Source: Oribacterium sp. UBA4274 (GTDB lineage: Bacteria > Bacillota > Clostridia > Lachnospirales > Lachnospiraceae). Taken from it: DNA of 53,594 nucleotides. The DNA lies in contig DGVW01000104.1 in NCBI GenBank assembly GCA_002396005.1, positions 1 to 53,594 of the forward strand, written 5' to 3'. The notes beneath the pieces are model-generated. The model was not told where the DNA came from. It saw nothing but the letters and a program-made list of their open reading frames with translations, and did no database searches. The position numbers and the translations under genes were made by a program. Positions 34,576 through 43,418 of this stretch are shown here, one piece after another (the stretch's first letter is position 1; each line of letters opens with the position of its first letter).

Positions 34576-35604
34576 ATGGTTAGAATAGCTATAGATTGTA
34601 TGGGCGGAGACAATTCACCATCCGCCATCGTTAAGGGGGCTTTAGACTCACTGAACAAAACAGCTGATACAAAGCTCTTTTTGTTTGGTCCTGAAGCCAC
34701 TATCAAGTCAGAGCTGGCGAGAGCAGGTGAACTGGGCGTAAGCGCCGAAACATTATCCTCAAGAGTCGAGATAGTCGATGCCCCGGACGTAATTTCACTT
34801 CACGAGGCGCCGGTCATCGCCATACGCCGTAAAAAGGATTCAAGTATAGTCAAGGCCCTGCACTTCATCAAAGAGGGTAATGCAGATGCCTTCATCTCAG
34901 CCGGATCTAGCGGTGCAGTTCTCGCAGGCGGACAGCTCATCGTCGGCCGTGCCAAGGGAGTACCACGTCCACCATTCGGTGCACTTATCCCAACGAGCAA
35001 GGGTGTAAGCCTGCTTCTTGACAGCGGTGCCAATATCGATGCCAAGCCTGAGTGGCTTGTTCAGTACGCCAAGATGGGCACTATTTATATGAAAGAAGTT
35101 GTAGGTATCAAGAATCCTACCGTCGGTCTCGTCAACGTTGGTGCCGAGGAGGAAAAGGGCAATGCTCTCGTCAAGGAGACCATGCCTCTCCTGAAAGAGG
35201 TTAAAGACATTAACTTTATAGGCTCCTGCGAGGCCAGAGACATTGCTTTCGGTGCCTGTGATGTCATCATCTGTGATGCATTTGTAGGAAACTGTATCCT
35301 CAAAATGTATGAGGGTGTCGGCAAGATGCTTCTTTCCGAAATCAAGAGAGCCATCAAGTCAAGCCTGCTTTCTCTGATCGGTGGTGCTCTCATCAAGGGT
35401 TCTCTCAAGAACACACTCAAGAAGTTCGATGCCAAGCAGTATGGCGGAGCCCCTGTACTCGGCCTCAAGGGTCTGGTGGTCAAGGTTCACGGAAACACAG
35501 ACGGACGCGAGATAACTCATGCCATCCAGCAATGCTATGACTTTGTCAAGGCTGATGCCGTAAACAAAATTGCAGCCAGCATTGAAGCAGAAGCTGCAGA
35601 ATAA
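34576..35604 (+). CDS. plsX: Phosphate acyltransferase PlsX
   Basis: A 342-residue soluble enzyme that turns acyl-ACP into acyl-phosphate for phospholipid synthesis. IAIDCMGGDNSP at the N-terminus, AFISAGSSGAVLAGG, LLDSGANIDAKPEWLVQYA, GLVNVGAEEEKG and CDAFVGNCILK are characteristic. AGGAG at 34567-34571, 4 nt before ATG. Starts a unit plsX-acpP-rnc-smc. In many clostridia rpmF and a DUF177 gene precede plsX; they are not here. Confidence 0.97.
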   Translation: MVRIAIDCMGGDNSPSAIVKGALDSLNKTADTKLFLFGPEATIKSELARAGELGVSAETLSSRVEIVDAPDVISLHEAPVIAIRRKKDSSIVKALHFIKEGNADAFISAGSSGAVLAGGQLIVGRAKGVPRPPFGALIPTSKGVSLLLDSGANIDAKPEWLVQYAKMGTIYMKEVVGIKNPTVGLVNVGAEEEKGNALVKETMPLLKEVKDINFIGSCEARDIAFGACDVIICDAFVGNCILKMYEGVGKMLLSEIKRAIKSSLLSLIGGALIKGSLKNTLKKFDAKQYGGAPVLGLKGLVVKVHGNTDGREITHAIQQCYDFVKADAVNKIAASIEAEAAE

Positions 35605-35616
35605 AAGGAGAAAATA

Positions 35617-35856
35617 ATGGAATTCGAAAAATTAAAGCAGATCATAATCAACGAAGTATCTCATGTTGAGGCTGAAAAAATCACCCCAACAGCCAAGTTC
35701 ATCGATGACCTCGAGATGGATTCTCTCGATGTGGTTCAGGTGGTTATGGCTATTGAGGAACAGTTTGGTATCTCTGTACCGGACGACGCAGCCGAGCACA
35801 TGTTAACAGTACAGGATGCCGTAGATGCCATCAAGGAAGCTGTAAACAACAACTGA
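35617..35856 (+). CDS. acpP: Acyl carrier protein
   Basis: A 79-residue acidic protein. Ser36 in the motif EMDSLDVVQ is the 4'-phosphopantetheine site; FIDDLEMDSLD and VPDDAAEHM are family-typical. AAAAGGAGA lies 6-8 nt before ATG. Twelve nt after plsX, whose substrate it carries. Confidence 0.96.
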   Translation: MEFEKLKQIIINEVSHVEAEKITPTAKFIDDLEMDSLDVVQVVMAIEEQFGISVPDDAAEHMLTVQDAVDAIKEAVNNN

Positions 35857-35904
35857 TTTGATAATCATTGATTATGGTTCCTTTTATAAGCACACATCAT
35901 TAAC

Positions 35905-35924
35905 GTCCGGCTTTTATGCCGGAC
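35905..35924 (+). other. GC hairpin between acpP and rnc
   Basis: GTCCGGC (35905-35911) and GCCGGAC (35918-35924) over TTTTAT. Only ATGTATTTT follows, so at most an attenuator or a processing site. Confidence 0.55.
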
Positions 35925-35942
35925 ATGTATTTTGGAGGATAA

Positions 35943-36650
35943 ATGGAAGAAAATTTAGATAAGCTTCAGGATTCACTGGGCTATCGTTTCAATGACGTAG
36001 CACTCCTGAAACATGCATTAACTCATCCATCATTCAGCAACGAGAACGGTGAGCCTAAAGAGGCTTCAAATCAGCGTCTGGAGTTTCTGGGTGATGCGGT
36101 TTTGGAACTGATATCCAGTGTATTTCTTTTCAATCGCAAGCCTGTTATACAGGAGGGTGTCATGACCAAGGTCCGTGCCGCGCTGGTATGTGAGCCAACA
36201 CTGGCAGAAGCTGCCCGCAAGGTAAATCTTGGTGATTACATCATCTTAGGCAAGGGTGAGGCCAGAGAACGCATCAACAACAGGGATTCTGTTGTTTCCG
36301 ATGCATTTGAGGCTGTTATTGGTGCCATGTATCTGGATGGTGGATACGAAAATGCAGAAAAATTTGTAAAAGCCTTTGTCTTATCCGACATCGAGAATAC
36401 AGGTCTTTACAGAGATGCCAAAACCGTTCTGCAGGAGTACGTTTCTCAGAACAAAATGGAACTTGAATACAAAGTCATAGAAGAATCAGGTCCATGTCAC
36501 GATAGATTTTATCGTGTTCAGGCGATTCTTAACAACAAGGAATATGGCATAGGAGAGGGTTCCAGCAAGAAAAAGGGTGAGCAGGGTGCTGCTTATCAGA
36601 CATTAAAGCAGATTAAGGCGGAAACCGGATATGTATTTAAAATCTATTGA
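35943..36650 (+). CDS. rnc: Ribonuclease III
   Basis: A 235-residue double-strand-specific RNase. The signature RLEFLGDAVLEL holds the catalytic acidic residues; DAFEAVIGAMYLDGG carries the second pair. The double-stranded RNA binding domain occupies the C-terminal third (about 160-230, TVLQEYVSQN to EQGAAYQTLKQI). GGAGG at 35935-35939 precedes ATG. Its last 20 nt overlap smc, a usual arrangement in Firmicutes. Confidence 0.96.
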   Translation: MEENLDKLQDSLGYRFNDVALLKHALTHPSFSNENGEPKEASNQRLEFLGDAVLELISSVFLFNRKPVIQEGVMTKVRAALVCEPTLAEAARKVNLGDYIILGKGEARERINNRDSVVSDAFEAVIGAMYLDGGYENAEKFVKAFVLSDIENTGLYRDAKTVLQEYVSQNKMELEYKVIEESGPCHDRFYRVQAILNNKEYGIGEGSSKKKGEQGAAYQTLKQIKAETGYVFKIY

Positions 36651-39600
36651 GATTCAGGGCTTCAAGTCCTTTGCAAACAAGACAGTCCTTGATTTCAGTA
36701 AGGGCGTTACCGGTATAGTTGGCCCTAACGGCTCCGGTAAGTCCAATATCTCTGATGCCGTTCGATGGGTTCTCGGTGAGCAGAAGGTGAAACAGCTGCG
36801 TGGTTCCTCCATGCAGGATGTTATTTTTGCAGGCACACAGCTTCGAAGACCACAGAGCTCAGCTTTTGTAGCTATAACTCTGGACAATTCAGACCGTGTG
36901 CTCAACATCGATTATGATATCGTCACTGTGTCAAGACGTCTGTACCGTTCCGGCGAGTCAGAGTACATGTTAAACGGCACAGAATGTCGTCTCAAAGACA
37001 TTAACGAACTGTTTTATGATACAGGTATAGGTAAAGACGGTTACAGTATCATCGGTCAGGGTCAGGTAGAGAAGATACTTTCCGGAAAGCCGGAGGAACG
37101 GCGTGATCTTTTCGACGAGGCTGTAGGTATCGTTAAGTTTAAGAGACGTAAGGCTCTGGCAGAGAAGAAGCTCAGCGACGAGCAGGCCAATCTGACCCGA
37201 GTTACAGATATCTTGAATGAGTTGGAACGTCAGGTCGGCCCTCTCAAGAAACAGTCCGATGAAGCCAGACAGTACTTGTCTATACGTGACGAACTCGTTA
37301 ATGCTGATTCAAATCTTTTCATCCGCGATATGGATGACACTCTGAAGGGTCTCGATACCGTCAACGAAAATGCCAGCAATGTTAATGCAGATCTCGAAGC
37401 AGTAAAGAAAGAGTCCGATGAGTTAAACGGCAAGTATACGGAAATCGAAGAAAAGATAAAGGCTCTGGATGAGGATCTCGGCCGTGCCAAGGATGAGATA
37501 AATAAGTCAGACCTTCTGAAGACTAACCTTCAGGGACAGATTAACGTTTTAAACGAGCAGATCAATACCGAGAAGAACAATGCTCTGCATTATACTCAGC
37601 GCATCAATGCTCTGCAGAAAGACATGTTCGACCGCATCTCACAGATTGAGGACAACCTGAGTCTGTTGAAATGGATCAAGGAACAGATAACCTTTATCAA
37701 AGACAATAAAGCCGGAACAGATGAAATGATGGAAAACATCGATCTGGATCTGGAGATGATCAGATCAACAATGGATGAAACAGAGCTTACAGTTTCTTCC
37801 TGTATGGGTCCTGACTTTCAGCTTGAGGATCGTCCCGTAAAGGAATCCGAGAAGGCCACCAATATAAAAAATGATAATTTCCTCGGTAATATCGAGGAGC
37901 AGCGCAAGGCTTTAGAGAAGATAAATACACGTCTTGAAGAAGTAAAGCAGCTCATAGCTTCCGACTCACAGCTTGTTGTAAAGCTTGGAGATATAAACCA
38001 GCAGTTAAGAGAAAAAATCAATCTGAAGACTCGCGAGCACGACAACCTGAGAAACCGATTGGAAACCTTGCGTAATCTGGCAGAACGTTACGAGGGTTAT
38101 GGTAATGCTGTCAAGATGGTCATGGATCGTCGTGAACAGGAGCGCGGCATCCTTGGTGTTGTAGCTGATCTTATCGAAGTACCGAAAGAATATGAAACAG
38201 CCATCGAGACTGCCCTCGGCGGTTCTGTCCAGAATGTAGTTACAGAGGATGAGAACACTGCCAAGAGCATGGTAGCTTACCTGAAACAGCATCGTTATGG
38301 ACGTGCCACATTCCTGCCACTCACCAACATTAGAGGAAAGCGTGATGATAACTGTGTGAAGGCCTCCTCTGAACGTGGTGCAATAGGTCTCGGTTGTGAT
38401 CTTATAAAGTTCGATTCACGATTTAAAACTCTTTCCGAGTACTTGCTCGGGCGAGTTCTGGTGGTTGACAACATCGAAACTGCGTTGCAGATCCAGCGCA
38501 AGTATCATCAGAGTCTCCGTATAGTTACTCTTGAGGGCGATCAGTTGAATCCGGGAGGTTCCATCTCCGGTGGTTCCTTTAGAAATAACTCGAATCTCAT
38601 GGGACGTAAACGTGAGCTGGATGAGATCGAAGAGCAGATTGCAGCATCTCAGAAGACTGTAGAGGAACTCCGGCACAAGCTGTCCGAATCAGAAGGCCGC
38701 AGAGATCTGGCCAAAGCTTCTGTCGAAGCTCATCGTCAGGAGATTGAGAAGCTGACTCTTGAACAGAATACACAGACCATGGCTATAGCTTCACAGATCA
38801 ATGTCGAGTATTCATCCCTTTCAACACGTACAGATTTCGTAACGGAGAATCTCCACAGACTCAATTCAGAGCTTGAAGATGTAACCGCAGAAAAGGGCAA
38901 TATGGAGGATTCTCAGCAGAATTCCGACAACGTTCTCGCTGAAAAGAATCAAAAGATCACCGAGCTCGAGGCATTGATCGCCAATGCAGATACCGCTGCG
39001 GAAGCTTTGAACACGCAAATGTCTCAGGACGAAGAGAAAAAAGCAAAACTCCAGGAAGAACGTAAGTCTTTCTTTCAAAAGAAGGATGAGCTTTCTGTAA
39101 GACTTCTGGATATGGAGAAAGAGTCCATGCGTGTCCAGAACAAAAAGGAAAAGCTGGACGAGAAGATAGAAAAGCTCACGACATACATGTTTGATGAGTA
39201 TGGCCTCACCTATGAAGAAGCGAAAAAACGTTATTCTGACGAGTACAAGAACACCAATGAAGTACGAACTCTGGTTAACCAGTTAAAGGGCAAGTTAAAG
39301 GCTCTCGGTCCTGTCAATCTTGATGCTATCGAACAATACAAGGAAGTATCGGAAAGATATGAGTTCCTCAATAACCAGTACCTCGACCTCACAGAATCAG
39401 AGAAATCTCTCAATGAGATCATCGAAGAACTGGATCAGGGTATGCGTAAGCAGTTCAATGAGAACTTTAAGCTTATACAGGAGCAGTTCAACAAAACCTT
39501 TAAGATCCTGTTCGGCGGTGGACAGGGACGACTTGTACTTGATACCGAGGATCCGGATGTTCTTACGACATCCATATCCATCATAGCTGAGCCACCCGGC

Positions 39601-39915
39601 AAGAAGCTTCAGAACATGATGCAGCTTTCCGGTGGAGAGAAGGCTCTGACTGCGATTGCATTGCTTTTTGCGATCCAGAACTTAAAGCCTTCACCATTCT
39701 GTCTTCTGGATGAGATTGAGGCGGCTCTTGATGACTCTAACGTAACCCGTTTTGCTGAATATCTGCACACACTTATACAGACTCAGTTCATTGTCATCAC
39801 TCACCGTAGAGGTACCATGGAGAATGCCGACAGATTGTTCGGTATCACTATGCAGGAAAAGGGCGTATCAACTCTTGTTTCTGTAGATCTTGTTCAGGAT
39901 CAGCTTGAAGCATAA
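36631..39915 (+). CDS. smc: Chromosome segregation protein SMC
   Basis: A 1094-residue ABC-type ATPase of condensin. Head: Walker A GPNGSGKSN (31-39), N-terminal IEIQGFKSFANKT; C-terminal signature LSGGEK (999-1004), Walker B FCLLDEIEAALD (about 1023-1034) and FIVITHRRGTM. Hinge is roughly 486-650 (YEGYGNAVKMVM to PGGSISGGSF). Two long coiled-coil arms connect head and hinge. About 1180-1190 residues is usual, so the arms are some 90 residues shorter in total. Around 390-420 the first arm is interrupted by a non-coil stretch (SSCMGPDFQLED). The start lies inside rnc. Partners ScpA and ScpB are not in the window. Confidence 0.96.
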   Translation: MYLKSIEIQGFKSFANKTVLDFSKGVTGIVGPNGSGKSNISDAVRWVLGEQKVKQLRGSSMQDVIFAGTQLRRPQSSAFVAITLDNSDRVLNIDYDIVTVSRRLYRSGESEYMLNGTECRLKDINELFYDTGIGKDGYSIIGQGQVEKILSGKPEERRDLFDEAVGIVKFKRRKALAEKKLSDEQANLTRVTDILNELERQVGPLKKQSDEARQYLSIRDELVNADSNLFIRDMDDTLKGLDTVNENASNVNADLEAVKKESDELNGKYTEIEEKIKALDEDLGRAKDEINKSDLLKTNLQGQINVLNEQINTEKNNALHYTQRINALQKDMFDRISQIEDNLSLLKWIKEQITFIKDNKAGTDEMMENIDLDLEMIRSTMDETELTVSSCMGPDFQLEDRPVKESEKATNIKNDNFLGNIEEQRKALEKINTRLEEVKQLIASDSQLVVKLGDINQQLREKINLKTREHDNLRNRLETLRNLAERYEGYGNAVKMVMDRREQERGILGVVADLIEVPKEYETAIETALGGSVQNVVTEDENTAKSMVAYLKQHRYGRATFLPLTNIRGKRDDNCVKASSERGAIGLGCDLIKFDSRFKTLSEYLLGRVLVVDNIETALQIQRKYHQSLRIVTLEGDQLNPGGSISGGSFRNNSNLMGRKRELDEIEEQIAASQKTVEELRHKLSESEGRRDLAKASVEAHRQEIEKLTLEQNTQTMAIASQINVEYSSLSTRTDFVTENLHRLNSELEDVTAEKGNMEDSQQNSDNVLAEKNQKITELEALIANADTAAEALNTQMSQDEEKKAKLQEERKSFFQKKDELSVRLLDMEKESMRVQNKKEKLDEKIEKLTTYMFDEYGLTYEEAKKRYSDEYKNTNEVRTLVNQLKGKLKALGPVNLDAIEQYKEVSERYEFLNNQYLDLTESEKSLNEIIEELDQGMRKQFNENFKLIQEQFNKTFKILFGGGQGRLVLDTEDPDVLTTSISIIAEPPGKKLQNMMQLSGGEKALTAIALLFAIQNLKPSPFCLLDEIEAALDDSNVTRFAEYLHTLIQTQFIVITHRRGTMENADRLFGITMQEKGVSTLVSVDLVQDQLEA

Positions 39916-40090
39916 ATGCCGATCTACTGTCTTTTTGCGGAATGTTGATTGACACGTTGGAGCGTGTAGTCTGAGACAGTCCGATATATGCTTTTGACTA
40001 TCATATCCTTAATATCGGCTTTTGTATGTGATTGAAACTTTTATAAAAAAGCGGGAGTGAACTCTCGGTATTTACAGGAGTGACTAACCT
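39916..40090. other. smc-ftsY intergenic region with folded RNA
   Basis: ACTGTCT (39926-39932) pairs with AGACAGT (39974-39980) around an ACACG/CGTGT stem, and CCGATAT (39981-39987) pairs with ATATCGG (40012-40018), followed by CTTTTG. Probably ends the smc transcript in part. No good promoter; isolated TTGACA and TTGACT have no matching -10. Confidence 0.45.
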
Positions 40091-40963
40091 ATGGCAAATT
40101 TCTTTTCAAAACTTATAAACAATATTTTCCAGTCAAATGAGGTTGCAGACGATGACTTTTATGAAAGTCTCGAAGATGCGATGATTATGTCTGACGTAGG
40201 CGTTAACACCACCCTGAAGATCATCGATGCCGTAAGAACAGAAGCTGATCGTCAGGGAGTCAATACCACACGCGAAGTAAAAAAGATTCTGAGGGACTAT
40301 CTTTATGAATTGATGCGTGTGGACGACTCATATTACGACTTCGAAAAACAGAAAAGTATCATTTCCGTCATCGGAGTTAACGGTGTAGGCAAGACTACTT
40401 CTATCGGAAAGATGGCAAACAATTTCAAGGTAAAGGGAAAGCGTGTGATCCTTGCTGCAGCCGACACCTTCAGAGCAGGCGCCATCGAACAGTTAAAGGA
40501 GTGGGGCAAACGTATTGATGTTGACGTAATCGCACAACGTGAAGGCTCTGACCCGGCGGCAGTAGTGTTTGATGCTTTACAGTCCTTCAAATCCAAAAAT
40601 GCAGATCTTCTCATCATTGATACAGCAGGACGTCTTCACAATAAGAAGAATCTCATGCAGGAGCTGGGCAAGATCAATCGTATCATCGACAAGGAATTTG
40701 CCGAAGGATACAGAGAAACTCTTGTAGTTCTTGATGCAACAACAGGTCAGAATGCCATGTCACAGGCACAGATCTTTAAGGACGCCTGCGAAGTAACAGG
40801 TATAATACTTACCAAGATGGACGGTACAGCCAAGGGCGGAATCGCTCTTGCTGTTCAATCAGAATTGGGACTTCCGGTCAAGTACATCGGTGTAGGCGAA
40901 AAGGCATCTGATTTAAGACGTTTCGACGCAAGAGAATACGTTGATTCAATTTTTGAAGATTGA
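40091..40963 (+). CDS. ftsY: Signal recognition particle receptor FtsY
   Basis: A 290-residue NG-domain GTPase, receptor for the Ffh-SRP complex at the membrane. G1 GVNGVGKTTSIGKMA, ADTFRAGAIEQL, G3 DTAGRLHN, G4 TKMDGTAKGG and the ending VDSIFED are clear. There is no acidic A domain, so membrane contact depends on the N-terminal helix (FFSKLINNIF). AGGAG about 10 nt before ATG. Its own terminator follows, so it is separate from ylxM-ffh despite related function. Confidence 0.97.
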   Translation: MANFFSKLINNIFQSNEVADDDFYESLEDAMIMSDVGVNTTLKIIDAVRTEADRQGVNTTREVKKILRDYLYELMRVDDSYYDFEKQKSIISVIGVNGVGKTTSIGKMANNFKVKGKRVILAAADTFRAGAIEQLKEWGKRIDVDVIAQREGSDPAAVVFDALQSFKSKNADLLIIDTAGRLHNKKNLMQELGKINRIIDKEFAEGYRETLVVLDATTGQNAMSQAQIFKDACEVTGIILTKMDGTAKGGIALAVQSELGLPVKYIGVGEKASDLRRFDAREYVDSIFED

Positions 40964-40988
40964 TCAACACTTTTTTAAATCCATCAGA

Positions 40989-41025
40989 GAGCTGTCAACA
41001 AAAAGTGTTGACAGCTCCCTTTTTT
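40989..41025 (+). terminator. Strong terminator after ftsY
   Basis: Perfect 12-bp stem GAGCTGTCAACA (40989-41000)/TGTTGACAGCTC (41006-41017), loop AAAAG, then CC and six T. The 3' arm contains the -35 box of the next promoter. Confidence 0.95.
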
Positions 41026-41035
41026 ATGATATACT
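41008..41035 (+). promoter_or_regulatory. Promoter of ylxM-ffh-rpsP, -35 inside the terminator stem
   Basis: TTGACA (41008-41013), 16-nt spacer, TATACT (41030-41035) preceded by TGA, an extended -10. The leader to ylxM is only about 18 nt. Confidence 0.75.
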
Positions 41036-41059
41036 AGCAAAGGCTTGAAGGAGAACTCT

Positions 41060-41374
41060 ATGGATGATTTTGTAGTACGCGGCAATCTTTATGAACTGTA
41101 TGGCGGATTGCTCAATGAAAACCAAAGAAAAGTTTATGAGTACCACATAATCGATGATATGAGTTTCACAGAGATAGGCGAGGAGATGGGCACCTCAAGG
41201 CAGGCCGCTCAGGAGCTTTTCCGCAGAGCAGACAAGAAATTGCAGGATACGGAAAAAACCCTCGGACTTCAATCCAAACTTACACATATACGCTCGAGGG
41301 CCATTATGATCCTCGAGCAGACTAACGATAAAACTATCCAGAAACTGGCAGGAGATATCATAGATGGCGTTTGA
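41060..41374 (+). CDS. ylxM: YlxM/p13-like DNA-binding protein, putative SRP-associated
   Basis: A 104-residue helix-turn-helix protein of the UPF0122 family, always found before ffh in Firmicutes. YELYGGLLNENQRKVYEYH and DMSFTEIGEEMGTSRQAAQELFRRADKKL (sigma-70 region 4-like, split here by the HTH turn) identify it. In streptococci the family member modulates SRP activity. ATG at 41060 is chosen over an upstream TTG because AAGGAG (41048-41053) sits 6 nt before it. It overlaps ffh by 11 nt. Confidence 0.93.
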   Translation: MDDFVVRGNLYELYGGLLNENQRKVYEYHIIDDMSFTEIGEEMGTSRQAAQELFRRADKKLQDTEKTLGLQSKLTHIRSRAIMILEQTNDKTIQKLAGDIIDGV

Positions 41375-42752
41375 AAATCTGACAGACAGATTAACCAATA
41401 TATTTTCCAATCTCGGTCATAAGGGCAAGCTCACAGAGGATGATGTCAATCAGGCTTTACGTGAAGTACGTATGGCACTCCTTGAGGCTGATGTTAACTT
41501 CAAGCTTGTAAAGGACTTTATCACTAAAGTCAAAGCAAAGGCTATCGGTGAAGAAATCCTGAGTAGCCTTACTCCGGCTCAGACCGTTGTAAAAATCGTC
41601 AACGAGGAACTCACTGATATGATGGGTTCTGAAACCACTGAGATTGTTTTGAAACCGGCAGGTGATATATCAGTCATCATGATGGTCGGTCTCCAGGGTG
41701 CAGGTAAAACCACAACAGCTGCCAAGTTGGCAGGAAAGTTCAAGTCAAGCGGAAGAACCCCTGTACTTGTAGCATGTGATATTTACAGACCGGCAGCTAT
41801 AGATCAGTTGAGAGTCAACGCAGAAAAGGTCAATGTTCCTTTCTTTTCACTGGGGGACAAGGTTGACCCTGTGGAGATAGCAAGACGTGCTATAGCCGAG
41901 GCAAAGGAAAAACATTACAATGTTGTAATCCTCGATACAGCAGGTCGCCTTCAGATAGATGAGAAGCTTATGGTTGAGCTTCAGAACATCAAAAAGGCTG
42001 TTCCGGTTCAGTGGACAGTTCTTACAGTCGATGCCATGACCGGACAGGAAGCTGTCAACGTGGCTGAGACATTCACCTCCAAGGTAGGTATCGATGGAGT
42101 CATCCTTACAAAGTGTGACGGTGATACCCGAGGCGGTGCAGCATTATCAATCAAGGCCATGACAGGCAAGCCTATCCTGTATTTAGGTATGGGAGAGAAG
42201 CTTGATGATCTTGAGCAGTTCCATCCTGACCGTATGGCCGGACGTATCCTCGGTATGGGCGATGTGCTTTCTCTCATTGAGAAGGTGGAAAAAAACATCG
42301 ACGAGGAAAAGAGCCGTGAGTCTATGGGCAAGCTTACACGCGGTAAGTTTGACTACAATGATTTTATGGATCAGATGGATCAGATGACAAAGCTTGGCGG
42401 CCTTGGTGGTATTCTCAAGATGCTTCCGGGACTTTCAGGTCTTGGTGACATAGACATGGATGATACAGAAAAACAGCTCGGCAAGGTTCGTGCCATCATA
42501 CAGTCAATGACAGCCAAAGAACGAGCCAATCCCGATCTCATAAATCCGTCCAGAAAGCGTCGCATTGCGAACGGTGCCGGCGTTGATATAGCTGAAGTCA
42601 ATCGTATTGTTAAGCAATTTGAACAGATGCGCAAGATGATGAAACAGTTCGGAGGCGCGATGCGCAGCAAGCATGGACGCGGCGGTTTAGGCGGTTTGGG
42701 AGGCCTCGGCAATCTCGGTGGTTTCGGCCGCGGCGGTAAGTTTCCGTTTTAA
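41364..42752 (+). CDS. ffh: Signal recognition particle protein Ffh
   Basis: A 462-residue GTPase with NG and M domains. G1 GLQGAGKTTTAAKLA, ACDIYRPAAIDQL, G3 DTAGRLQIDEK, G4 LTKCDGDTRGG. The Met-rich M domain (from about 300) binds 4.5S/6S RNA and signal sequences, including SMTAKERANPDLINPSRKRRIA. The tail is a Gly-rich repeat (GLGGLGGLGNLGGFGRGG), which is a known low-complexity feature in this family. AGGAG lies within ylxM, 10 nt before ATG. The SRP RNA gene is not in this window. Confidence 0.97.
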   Translation: MAFENLTDRLTNIFSNLGHKGKLTEDDVNQALREVRMALLEADVNFKLVKDFITKVKAKAIGEEILSSLTPAQTVVKIVNEELTDMMGSETTEIVLKPAGDISVIMMVGLQGAGKTTTAAKLAGKFKSSGRTPVLVACDIYRPAAIDQLRVNAEKVNVPFFSLGDKVDPVEIARRAIAEAKEKHYNVVILDTAGRLQIDEKLMVELQNIKKAVPVQWTVLTVDAMTGQEAVNVAETFTSKVGIDGVILTKCDGDTRGGAALSIKAMTGKPILYLGMGEKLDDLEQFHPDRMAGRILGMGDVLSLIEKVEKNIDEEKSRESMGKLTRGKFDYNDFMDQMDQMTKLGGLGGILKMLPGLSGLGDIDMDDTEKQLGKVRAIIQSMTAKERANPDLINPSRKRRIANGAGVDIAEVNRIVKQFEQMRKMMKQFGGAMRSKHGRGGLGGLGGLGNLGGFGRGGKFPF

Positions 42753-42874
42753 GCATTAGCCTCATCACCATATATAAAGCTCTCTTTATAGTCAGAGCGA
42801 TTATAACAATCACAGATTTAACAGTAACAACTGTTGATCATATATAATTAAGTTTTTTAAATAGGAGAAAAATC
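42753..42874. other. ffh-rpsP intergenic region
   Basis: 122 nt, AT-rich. Weak GCTCT/AGAGC and ACAGT/ACTGT hairpins and a TATAAT at 42843-42848 whose only -35 candidate (TTTAAC at 42817) is 20 nt away. A promoter for rpsP is possible but not shown. Confidence 0.35.
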
Positions 42875-43114
42875 ATGTTAAAGATCAGATTAAGAAGAAT
42901 GGGACAGATTCACGCACCATATTACAGAGTTATCGTTGCTGATTCAAGAGCCCCAAGAAACGGTAAGTTCATCGAGGAGATCGGTACATACGATCCTAAG
43001 AAGGAGCCATCAGAGATCAATATTGACGCTGAGAAGGCTAAGCAGTGGATTTCAAACGGTGCACAGCCAACAGAGTCTGTAGCAAAGCTTCTTAAGAGAG
43101 CAGGAATCAACTAA
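42875..43114 (+). CDS. rpsP: 30S ribosomal protein S16
   Basis: A 79-residue protein matching S16 throughout: KIRLRRMGQIHAPYYRVIVADSR is broken here by conserved features RLRRMG and PYYRVIVADSR; EEIGTYDPKKEP and WISNGAQPTESVAKLLKRAG follow. Needed for 30S assembly. TAGGAG about 8 nt before ATG. Next in line are khpA, rimM and trmD, the standard cluster. Confidence 0.97.
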   Translation: MLKIRLRRMGQIHAPYYRVIVADSRAPRNGKFIEEIGTYDPKKEPSEINIDAEKAKQWISNGAQPTESVAKLLKRAGIN

Positions 43115-43133
43115 TCCGCCGAGAGGAGACCTA

Positions 43134-43361
43134 ATGAAGGAATTACTCGAAATAATTGCCAAGTCCCTTGTTCAGAATCCAGACGATGTAAAAGTTGTAG
43201 AGGAAAACAAGGATGGCGAGATCGTCCTGACCCTTTCTGTGAACGAGCAGGATATGGGTAAGGTCATCGGACGTTCAGGTCGTATCGCAAAGGCAATCCG
43301 TTCTGTTATGTCTGCTGCTGCAAGCAAAGCAGATGTCAAGGTATCCGTAGATATTAAGTAA
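43134..43361 (+). CDS. khpA: KH-domain RNA-binding protein KhpA
   Basis: A 75-residue single KH domain protein (YlqC family). The GxxG RNA-binding loop is GRSG in DMGKVIGRSGRIAKAIRSVM. In pneumococcus KhpA pairs with KhpB/Jag and binds many small RNAs and mRNAs, affecting cell elongation. GAGAGGAGA lies about 5 nt before ATG. Nineteen nt after rpsP. Confidence 0.94.
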   Translation: MKELLEIIAKSLVQNPDDVKVVEENKDGEIVLTLSVNEQDMGKVIGRSGRIAKAIRSVMSAAASKADVKVSVDIK

Positions 43362-43368
43362 GAGTGAT

Positions 43369-43398
43369 TACTCAGTATAGTTTTTACTATGCTGAGTA
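43369..43398 (+). other. 13-bp hairpin between khpA and rimM
   Basis: TACTCAGTATAGT (43369-43381) pairs with ACTATGCTGAGTA (43386-43398), one T-G pair, tetraloop TTTT. The T tract after it is only TTTG. Possible attenuator or processing site inside the operon. Confidence 0.6.
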
Positions 43399-43418
43399 TT
43401 TGCAGTTAAAGGGAAAAT

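Noticed and set aside
41045..41059. TTG start for ylxM
   Set aside because: The TTG overlaps the Shine-Dalgarno AAGGAG that serves ATG 41060.
42660..42745. GGCGGT-type tandem repeat as a non-coding repeat
   Set aside because: It encodes the Gly-rich tail of Ffh and stays in frame, so it is coding low complexity.
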